A stretch of DNA of 5,586 nucleotides, taken from assembly GCA_937926415.1 (NCBI GenBank), contig CALBAF010000016.1, positions 1 through 5,586 of the forward strand. Reading direction: 5' to 3'. Below, in pieces: positions 1 to 5,586 of the stretch (the first letter of the stretch is position 1; each line of letters opens with the position of its first letter). Made by a program: the position numbers and the translations under genes. Origin of the DNA: an uncultured Actinomyces sp. (GTDB lineage Bacteria > Actinomycetota > Actinomycetes > Actinomycetales > Actinomycetaceae). The notes under the pieces were generated by a model that was not told the origin of the DNA, made no database searches, and was given only the letters and a program-made list of their open reading frames with translations.

Positions 1-656
1 GCGTCGGCGCTCTCATCCTGCTCGATACGTGCCAGTCCAGCGCGCACATGCCGCTCGACCTGTCGGCGCTCGACGTTGACTTCGCGGTTTTTTCGTCGCA
101 CAAGATGCTCGGCCCCACCGGCGCTGGCGCCCTGTGGGGGCGCCGCGCGCTGCTCGCGGCCATGCCTCCCGTGTTGACCGGCGGTTCCATGATCGAGTGG
201 GTGACTATGGAAGAATCGACGTTCATGGCTCCGCCCGAGCGCTTCGAGGCCGGATCCCAGCCCGTCGCTCAGATTGCCGCCTGGTCCGAGGCTCTTCGCT
301 ACATGTCGTCCCTTGGGATGGACCGCGTCGAGGCCCACGAACACGCACTCACGCGATTGATGCTCGACGGGATTTCTTCGATCGAGGGAATCCAGGTGCT
401 CGGACCCGACTCGGATGTCGACCGCATCGGTGTCATTGCATTCGCGGTGGAGGGCGTGCACCCGCACGATGTCGGCCAGTTCATGGATTCCGTGGACGTG
501 GCCGTGCGCGTCGGACACCACTGTGCGATCCCGTTGCATACCTTCTTCCAGGTTCGTTCCTCTGCCCGTGCGTCGGTGGCACCGACCACGACCGCCGAGG
601 AAATCGAGCGTCTCGTCGATGGCCTGTCGAAGGTACGCGGCTTCTTTGGCCGATAG
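1..656 (+). CDS. sufS: Cysteine desulfurase SufS, C-terminal half (5' end outside window)
   Basis: PLP-dependent cysteine desulfurase of the SUF system. It takes sulfur from L-cysteine, leaves alanine, and holds the sulfur as a persulfide for transfer to SufU in the cytoplasm. The reading frame is open from position 3 with no stop, so the gene enters from the left edge; the first in-window ATG (48) is internal. About 217 codons are present, roughly half of a usual 400-440 residue SufS. Visible class-V aminotransferase landmarks are: the cofactor-binding Asp and Gln in DTCQSSAH (codons 24-26 and 33-35), the PLP Schiff-base lysine in SSHKMLGPTG (codon 102-104), RFEAGS (from 240), the persulfide cysteine in RVGHHCAIP (codon 522-524), and the substrate-carboxylate arginine in ARASVA (codon 567-569). 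The GHHCAIP context is typical of SufS (group II) rather than IscS/NifS. sufU follows 36 bases later, which supports this assignment. Function is very likely; only the N-terminal half cannot be judged. Confidence 0.95.
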   Translation, partial: VGALILLDTCQSSAHMPLDLSALDVDFAVFSSHKMLGPTGAGALWGRRALLAAMPPVLTGGSMIEWVTMEESTFMAPPERFEAGSQPVAQIAAWSEALRYMSSLGMDRVEAHEHALTRLMLDGISSIEGIQVLGPDSDVDRIGVIAFAVEGVHPHDVGQFMDSVDVAVRVGHHCAIPLHTFFQVRSSARASVAPTTTAEEIERLVDGLSKVRGFFGR

Positions 657-676
657 AATCGGAACCAATCGGAATC
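657..676 (+). repeat. Tandem decamer in the sufS-sufU gap
   Basis: Two adjacent copies of a decamer, AATCGGAACC and AATCGGAATC, lie immediately after the sufS stop codon and before the sufU ribosome binding site. They match at 9 of 10 positions. The repeat is seen directly. No function is evident, and it may simply be a local duplication that sets the intergenic spacing. Confidence 0.5.
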
Positions 677-680
677 ATTT

Positions 681-687
681 GGAAAGG
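681..687 (+). promoter_or_regulatory. Ribosome binding site of sufU
   Basis: GGAAAGG lies five bases before the ATG at 693. It supports that start and shows that sufU is translated independently within the operon rather than by coupling to the sufS stop 36 bases upstream. Confidence 0.7.
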
Positions 688-692
688 CAGCC

Positions 693-1169
693 ATGGGTAG
701 TCTTGAGCAGTTGTACCAGCAGGTGATCCTCGATCACGCCCGCGAAAAGCACGGCGAAGGGGATCCCAGCGGCATGGATGCTTCATCGCACCAAGTGAAC
801 CCCACGTGTGGCGACGAGGTGACTCTGGGCGTCACGCTGGACGGCGACAACCTCGCCTCTGTGCAGTGGGACGGCGATGGTTGTTCGATCTCGCGCGCCT
901 CGCTGTCCATGATGACCGACCTGACGCAGGGTAAGTCCGCCGAGGAGATCGGCCGCCTGTACCGGGACATGGAAGTCATGATGCACTCGCGTAACCTCGG
1001 CGTCGACGACGAAATCCTCGACGACCTGGGCGACGCAGCCGCGCTCGAGTCCACGTCGCAGTTCGCGAATCGCGTGAAGTGTGCCCTCCTGGGCTGGTAC
1101 GCGTTGCGCGACGCAATGGCCAAGTCCGGCATCGATATTTCCACCGCGGGCGAGCCCGCTGAGCAGTAA
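693..1169 (+). CDS. sufU: SufU, zinc-dependent sulfur-transfer protein of the SUF pathway
   Basis: A 158-residue protein of the IscU/NifU fold, SufU branch. In SufU systems it accepts persulfide sulfur from SufS through a zinc-bound cysteine and hands it to the SufBCD scaffold. All four residues matching the B. subtilis SufU zinc site are present: Cys39 and Asp41 in NPTCGDEV, Cys64 in GDGCSISRAS, and Cys130 in RVKCALLGWYALRDA. The roughly 20-residue insert between the second and third cysteine regions that separates SufU from IscU appears to be present (about residues 75-110, charged and Met-rich). The length is normal for SufU. The ATG at 693 is chosen because of the well-spaced GGAAAGG and because the protein starts with the family-typical LEQLYQQVILDHAR segment. 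It sits between sufS and a DUF59 gene, the usual actinobacterial SUF arrangement. The acidic, Ala-rich tail (GEPAEQ) is unremarkable. The assignment is firm; the transfer role comes from the family, not from this sequence alone. Confidence 0.95.
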   Translation: MGSLEQLYQQVILDHAREKHGEGDPSGMDASSHQVNPTCGDEVTLGVTLDGDNLASVQWDGDGCSISRASLSMMTDLTQGKSAEEIGRLYRDMEVMMHSRNLGVDDEILDDLGDAAALESTSQFANRVKCALLGWYALRDAMAKSGIDISTAGEPAEQ

Positions 1170-1173
1170 AGGA
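1168..1173 (+). promoter_or_regulatory. Ribosome binding site deciding the sufT start
   Basis: AAAGGA overlaps the end of the sufU stop codon region and lies six bases before the ATG at 1180. It favours that start over the in-frame ATG at 1192 and over any upstream in-frame GTG inside sufU. Confidence 0.65.
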
Positions 1174-1179
1174 ACACCC

Positions 1180-1614
1180 ATGATTAACCCGATGGCTCAG
1201 TCTGAGCCCGTCGAGCAGCGCTTCGGCGCGCCCGCGCAGGAAGCGCCGGCCGCAGCTGAGGTACCCACCCGTCAGATCGACGGCACCGACGTCATCGAGC
1301 AGGGCACGCTGGCAGCCGAGAACGTGCTGGAGGCCCTCAAGGACGTCATCGACCCCGAGCTCGGCATCAACATCGTCGATCTCGGCCTCGTCTACGGTGT
1401 CGTCATCGGTTCCGAGAACCAGGTGCGCCTCGATATGACGCTCACGTCGGCCGCCTGCCCACTGACCGATGTCATCGAGCGTCAGGCCCAGACGATCCTG
1501 TCCGGCGTGACCGACGAGGTCCAGATCAACTGGGTCTGGATGCCGCCGTGGGGCCCCGACCGCATCACGCCGGACGGACGCGAGCAGCTGCGCGCGATCG
1601 GCTTCAACGTCTGA
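1180..1614 (+). CDS. sufT: SufT-type DUF59/MIP18-family iron-sulfur assembly factor
   Basis: A 144-residue protein of the MIP18/DUF59 family, thought to help in iron-sulfur cluster assembly or delivery to target proteins; actinobacterial members in suf operons (such as Rv1466 of M. tuberculosis) are called SufT. Residues 1-45 are Ala/Glu/Pro-rich and probably disordered. The DUF59 domain spans about 48-120, with the motifs VIDPELGINIVDLGLVYG (56-73) and TSAACPLTD, whose Cys93 is the conserved, functionally important cysteine. The C-terminal segment WMPPWGPDRITPDGREQLRAIGF is typical of the actinobacterial form. The ATG at 1180 follows the sufU stop by 10 bases and has a good Shine-Dalgarno; a start at 1192 would remove only four residues. 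It is the last gene of the SUF unit, with a hairpin eight bases after its stop. The family is certain. Its exact step in the pathway is inferred from position and from work on relatives, where it is often dispensable except under high iron-sulfur demand. Confidence 0.9.
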   Translation: MINPMAQSEPVEQRFGAPAQEAPAAAEVPTRQIDGTDVIEQGTLAAENVLEALKDVIDPELGINIVDLGLVYGVVIGSENQVRLDMTLTSAACPLTDVIERQAQTILSGVTDEVQINWVWMPPWGPDRITPDGREQLRAIGFNV

Positions 1615-1622
1615 TCACCACA

Positions 1623-1659
1623 CAATCATCCCCCGGGGGCATCGCCTCCCGGGGGATTG
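1623..1659 (+). terminator. Hairpin after sufT, probable terminator
   Basis: An imperfect inverted repeat has outer arms CAAT/ATTG and an inner stem CCCCCGGG-GGC pairing with GCC-CCCGGGGG around an ATC loop, with a single T bulge on the right side and a CAT bulge on the left. It starts eight bases after the sufT stop. It lacks a clear T run on either strand, which is common for high-G+C Actinobacteria. It lies between converging genes and could act on both strands. Structure is seen; termination is inferred. Confidence 0.65.
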
Positions 1660-1671
1660 CTGTACGCGGTG

Positions 1672-1689
1672 GAGGGGGCGAGCCCCCTC
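1672..1689 (-). terminator. Perfect hairpin after the acyl-CoA ligase gene, probable terminator
   Basis: GAGGGGG-CGAG-CCCCCTC forms a perfect seven-base-pair stem with a four-base loop. It begins 13 bases beyond the ligase stop codon on the minus strand and is close to the hairpin that follows sufT. No T run follows it. The placement suggests a terminator for the leftward unit or part of a two-way terminator; a dispersed repeat is also possible. Confidence 0.55.
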
Positions 1690-1702
1690 GGTAGGTCGCG
1701 AA

Positions 1703-3388
1703 CTAGCGGCCCAGCGCCTCGCGCACAACCTGGGCAACCTTACGGCGCAGGATCTTTCCCATCTGATTGCGCGGGAGCTCGGCGATGACGACGAGCTGAC
1801 GGGGGAGAGCGTAGTGGGCAATGGTCTTTTCTGCCCAGGCTCGCACCTCCTCGAGCGTGAGCGGAGCACTGCCGTCTTCCAGGATGATGGCCGCGGCGAC
1901 CTCTTCGGTCGCGTCGGAGACCGGAACGCCTACGACGGCCACATCGCTGACGGACGGGTGGGTGCGGATCGCTGCCTCGACTTGGGATGGGTAGACGTTG
2001 AAACCGCCGGAGAGGATGAGCTCTTTCTTACGGTCCGCCATCGAGATGAAGCCATCGCTGTTGACGCCGATGTCGCCTGTCTTGAACCAACCCTCGGAGG
2101 TGAAGACGCGTGCGCTTTCCTCGGGCGCGTCCAGGTACCCCTCGAAAACCTGGGGGCCTCGGACGATGATCTCCCCGGGCTGGCCGTCCTCAACGTCGAG
2201 CGTGTCGTCGTCGAGAGAGACGAGGCGCAGCTGCGTGGAGGGGAACGGAACGCCGAGAACGCCGTGGCGGCGCTTATCAGACAGGGGAGCACCCGTGAGG
2301 ACGGGAGCGGTCTCGGAGAGCCCATAGCCTTCGACGATGATACCGCCGGTGGTTTCCTCCCACTCGCGCGCGAGCGTCGTCGACAGTGGCATGGCTCCTG
2401 CGACCGCGTAGCGGATGGACGTGATGTCCGTGTTCGTCTTCCGGGCCTGCCTCAGGATACGTTCGAACATGGGAGGAACGCCGACGAAGAACGTGACCGG
2501 GCGCCGTTTGTGCGCGTCGAGGGCCATCTGCGCATCGAATTTCGGCAGCAGAACCTGGGTGGCAGCCTTGCGTACGGATGCGCACAGGAAGAAGGTCAGG
2601 CCGAAGGCGTGGAAATACGGGAGGAGCGAGAAGAAGGTTTCCGCGCCCTCGTGCAGCTTCCAGACCCAGAACATGCACTGGTTGACGTTGACCCCAATGT
2701 TGCGGTGGGTGAGGGGAGCGGACTTGGGGACGCCGTTGGTTCCGGACGTGTGCAGGATAACCGCGCGATCGTCCGGGGAGGGCAGCGGGAACAACGGATC
2801 GATCGGAGTCGACGAGGCCGTAGCGCCATCCCACGAGCGCGTTCCCGAAGGAACGGGGCCACGCAGCTGTGCGCGTGTCTCGCGCGCGCGAGCGACCGGA
2901 AGCTTCAGCAGGAAACGCTGCGAGGTGGGCATCCCGTGCGAAATATCCACCGTGAACACGGTGTCGAGAACGCCGAGCGGATAGGCGTCGACGCACTTTT
3001 CCCAGACGATCGCGACCTTGCCGCCGTGGCGCTCCAGTTGTCCCGCAATCTCCGCGGCGGGAGCAAGAGGATTATGCTGCGCGGCGATCGCTCCGATACG
3101 CATACACGCGTAGAAGGCGACAAACGCCTGCGGGCAGTTTGGCAGCGCGATGGCTACCGTATCTCCCGGGCGCACCCCGGCCTCGTACAAAACCCGAGCG
3201 GCTTTGAGAACCTGATCGCGGACCTGGGCGTAGGTGGTGGTCGCACCGAAGTAGTCGAGCGCAATGCGGTCAGGATAGAGGTGCGCGGCGTCATCCAACA
3301 GTGCGTACAGTGACTCATCAGGCACCGGCACCTCGTAGGGGACCGCGTCGTACATGTCGTGAGCCTGATCGACGATGCTGCGTGTCAT
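1703..3388 (-). CDS. fadD: FadD-type long-chain fatty-acid--CoA ligase (AMP-binding family)
   Basis: A 561-residue ANL-superfamily adenylating enzyme, most likely an acyl-CoA synthetase: fatty acid + ATP + CoA gives acyl-CoA + AMP + PPi. All core motifs appear in order: the phosphate loop TSGTNGVPK (214-222), EGYGLSETAP (353-362), GWFKTGD (433-439), the hinge region DRKKELILSGGFNVYP (452-467), and NQMGKILRRK with the catalytic Lys545. Length and the absence of a carrier-protein domain fit a free-standing CoA ligase. GYGLSET and SGGFNVYPSQVE resemble FadD-type long-chain ligases, but chain length cannot be read from the sequence and the substrate is not certain. The N-terminal ATG is supported by AGGAGG five bases upstream. 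No transmembrane segment is obvious, so it is probably cytosolic or loosely membrane-associated. An Ala/Ser/Pro-rich stretch at about 176-207 is a variable linker before the phosphate loop. Asn218 replaces the more usual Thr in the loop, a tolerated variant. It lies 51 bases after the peptidase gene and converges on the suf operon. Confidence 0.9.
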   Translation of the reverse strand: MTRSIVDQAHDMYDAVPYEVPVPDESLYALLDDAAHLYPDRIALDYFGATTTYAQVRDQVLKAARVLYEAGVRPGDTVAIALPNCPQAFVAFYACMRIGAIAAQHNPLAPAAEIAGQLERHGGKVAIVWEKCVDAYPLGVLDTVFTVDISHGMPTSQRFLLKLPVARARETRAQLRGPVPSGTRSWDGATASSTPIDPLFPLPSPDDRAVILHTSGTNGVPKSAPLTHRNIGVNVNQCMFWVWKLHEGAETFFSLLPYFHAFGLTFFLCASVRKAATQVLLPKFDAQMALDAHKRRPVTFFVGVPPMFERILRQARKTNTDITSIRYAVAGAMPLSTTLAREWEETTGGIIVEGYGLSETAPVLTGAPLSDKRRHGVLGVPFPSTQLRLVSLDDDTLDVEDGQPGEIIVRGPQVFEGYLDAPEESARVFTSEGWFKTGDIGVNSDGFISMADRKKELILSGGFNVYPSQVEAAIRTHPSVSDVAVVGVPVSDATEEVAAAIILEDGSAPLTLEEVRAWAEKTIAHYALPRQLVVIAELPRNQMGKILRRKVAQVVREALGR

Positions 3389-3393
3389 GATGT

Positions 3394-3399
3394 CCTCCT
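3394..3399 (-). promoter_or_regulatory. Strong ribosome binding site of the acyl-CoA ligase gene
   Basis: On the minus strand AGGAGG lies five bases before the ATG (3386-3388), a near-ideal Shine-Dalgarno. It fixes the start at the first methionine rather than the in-frame Met12, and it is the strongest such site in the window. Confidence 0.8.
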
Positions 3400-3416
3400 G
3401 CGAATCGGCGCACTCA

Positions 3417-3445
3417 ATTGTACCGAGCCGAAGGTTTGTTCACAC
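3417..3445 (-). promoter_or_regulatory. Candidate promoter for the acyl-CoA ligase gene
   Basis: In the 51-base gap on the minus strand, TACAAT (3417-3422) matches five of six bases of a TATAAT -10 box. Seventeen bases further upstream is GTGTGA (3440-3445), a poor -35 with three of six matches that overlaps the end of the peptidase gene. Transcription from here would start about 20 bases before the ligase ATG. The site is weak and could be chance. If false, the ligase is transcribed by read-through from the tgt-peptidase unit, since no strong terminator hairpin is seen in the gap. Confidence 0.3.
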
Positions 3446-4336
3446 CCGAGGAACGCTCCAGGTGTCACACGTCGAGATGTCGCCGGAATCAAGTCCGCGC
3501 TGCAGCCATGTCGCGCGCTGCTCAGCGCTGCCGTGCGTCCATGTCTCCGGGTTCGAAGATCCCTGATACTTTTCCTGCAGACGGTCATCCCCGATCGCTT
3601 GAGCGGTCTGGAGCGCACCCAAGACCTGATCGGCGGTCGGAGTCTTCAGGAACGGGGTGCCTGTCGAAGGATCTGGGGTATTGGACGCCCAGTGCATCCA
3701 CACGCCCGCGTAGCAGTCGGCCTGGAGCTCGCTGCGTACGCCCGCCCCCTGTTCACCGGACTCGCGCGTGTCGTGCGCACGGAAGACACCCTGAATGTTC
3801 TGGATATGGTGTCCCCACTCGTGGGCGACAACGTATTCCTGTGCGAGCACAGAATCGGAGGCACCGTACTTGGAGACCATGTCGTCAAAGAACCCGAGGT
3901 CGAGGTACACCGTCGAGTCTCCGGGGCAGTAGAACGGGCCCACCGCGCTCGTCGCGGTGCCGCAGGCAGTGGAGACGGAGTTTGTAAAGACCTGGAAATC
4001 GGGCAGCTGATACGCGACGCCCGTGTTCTGAGCGGACAGCTGCGTCTTCCACACCGCGTCCAGAGACTGTGCGGTGGCGACCATGCGGCACTCAACGCGA
4101 GTATTCGCATCGTGTCCCGTCTGGCAGGTGGACGTATCGACCGCAGACGAGGGGGTGGACGAGGTATCAGGAGACGCCGACAGCAGGCTCGTCAGATCGA
4201 TGCCGGTGAAGTAGGAGAACCCGAGGATCAAGAGGACACCGAGCAGCGAGCCTCCGCCCGCCCCGGCAATCTTTCGCCCCGCGCCGGACGTACCAACACG
4301 TGATGGATCCAAACGGATGTTGTCATTGAAACTCAT
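3440..4336 (-). CDS. Membrane-anchored neutral zinc metallopeptidase (YpfJ family)
   Basis: A 298-residue protein of the putative neutral zinc metallopeptidase family (YpfJ-like, Pfam Zn_peptidase). The zinc motif HEWGHH is at residues 172-177 (His172, catalytic Glu173, His176). The likely third zinc ligand is Glu203 in SELQADCYAGVW, a family hallmark, and THGSAEQRATWLQRG (267-281) is the conserved C-terminal motif. A single hydrophobic segment at about 25-46 (Gly-rich, then LLGVLLILGFSYFTGI) follows a short basic N-terminus, which suggests an N-in signal anchor with the catalytic domain outside the membrane. A Ser/Thr-rich linker (about 50-70) leads to the domain. Six cysteines (71, 83, 125, 137, 208, 290) are all on the outer side and could form disulfides. 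The ATG has GGAG five bases upstream and lies 15 bases after the tgt stop, so the two genes are probably co-transcribed. The substrate is unknown for this family. Peptidase activity is well supported by the motifs but not proven. Confidence 0.9.
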   Translation of the reverse strand: MSFNDNIRLDPSRVGTSGAGRKIAGAGGGSLLGVLLILGFSYFTGIDLTSLLSASPDTSSTPSSAVDTSTCQTGHDANTRVECRMVATAQSLDAVWKTQLSAQNTGVAYQLPDFQVFTNSVSTACGTATSAVGPFYCPGDSTVYLDLGFFDDMVSKYGASDSVLAQEYVVAHEWGHHIQNIQGVFRAHDTRESGEQGAGVRSELQADCYAGVWMHWASNTPDPSTGTPFLKTPTADQVLGALQTAQAIGDDRLQEKYQGSSNPETWTHGSAEQRATWLQRGLDSGDISTCDTWSVPRV

Positions 4337-4351
4337 GGTTGCTCCACACTT

Positions 4352-5586
<1,235 letters not shown>

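Noticed and set aside
640..660. Possible terminator or break between sufS and sufU
   Set aside because: No stable hairpin is seen in the 36-base gap, and the gene order and ribosome binding site fit a continuous operon.
1081..1179. Upstream in-frame extension of SufT into sufU
   Set aside because: It overlaps the conserved C-terminus of SufU, starts from a GTG inside the Cys130 region without a Shine-Dalgarno, and its residues resemble no DUF59 N-terminus.
1615..1869. An 84-codon minus-strand frame crossing the intergenic hairpins
   Set aside because: It runs through both hairpins and the end of the ligase gene in another frame, with no motif or start signal; not a gene.
1814..3313. A 499-codon open frame on the + strand opposite the acyl-CoA ligase gene
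   Set aside because: It is the shadow of a high-G+C gene on the opposite strand. The translation is rich in Arg, Gly, Asp and Val with no recognisable motifs, while the minus strand carries every ANL-family motif in order.
3359..4303. A 314-codon open frame on the + strand opposite the zinc peptidase gene
   Set aside because: Arg/Gly/Ala-rich shadow without motifs. The minus-strand frame has HEWGHH, ELQADC and a membrane anchor, so it is the real gene.

Overview
This is an ordinary chromosomal window from a high-G+C Gram-positive bacterium. I see no mobile element, CRISPR array, RNA gene or unknown gene cluster in it. The G+C-rich coding, the SufS-SufU-SufT (DUF59) gene order and the style of the tRNA-guanine transglycosylase point to Actinobacteria. 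Actinomycetaceae (Actinomyces/Schaalia-like) is my best guess, but that rests on remembered family resemblance and not on a search.

Layout: positions 1-1614 (+ strand) hold the end of a SUF iron-sulfur cluster operon. It comprises the C-terminal half of the cysteine desulfurase SufS (cut by the left edge), the zinc-dependent sulfur acceptor SufU, and a DUF59/MIP18-family protein of the SufT type. The gaps of 36 and 10 bases, each carrying a Shine-Dalgarno sequence, indicate one transcript. SufS removes sulfur from cysteine as a persulfide, SufU accepts and passes it on, and SufT is thought to help cluster assembly or delivery. The SufB/C/D scaffold genes would be expected to the left of the window.

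Positions 1615-1702 are a short intergenic stretch between converging transcription units. It contains two G+C-rich hairpins that probably end transcription from both sides.

Positions 1703-5586 (- strand) hold three genes reading leftwards: a Tgt tRNA-guanine transglycosylase whose start most likely lies beyond the right edge, a membrane-anchored YpfJ-type zinc metallopeptidase starting 15 bases after it, and a FadD-type acyl-CoA ligase after a 51-base gap. Tgt and the peptidase look co-transcribed. The ligase has its own strong ribosome binding site and a weak candidate promoter. These three genes have no obvious shared pathway: tRNA queuosine modification, envelope proteolysis and fatty-acid activation.

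All catalytic residues I checked are present, and no frameshift or broken gene is visible. The points most worth a second look are the Tgt start, the Tgt substrate loop and insertion, and the paired hairpins between the convergent operons.
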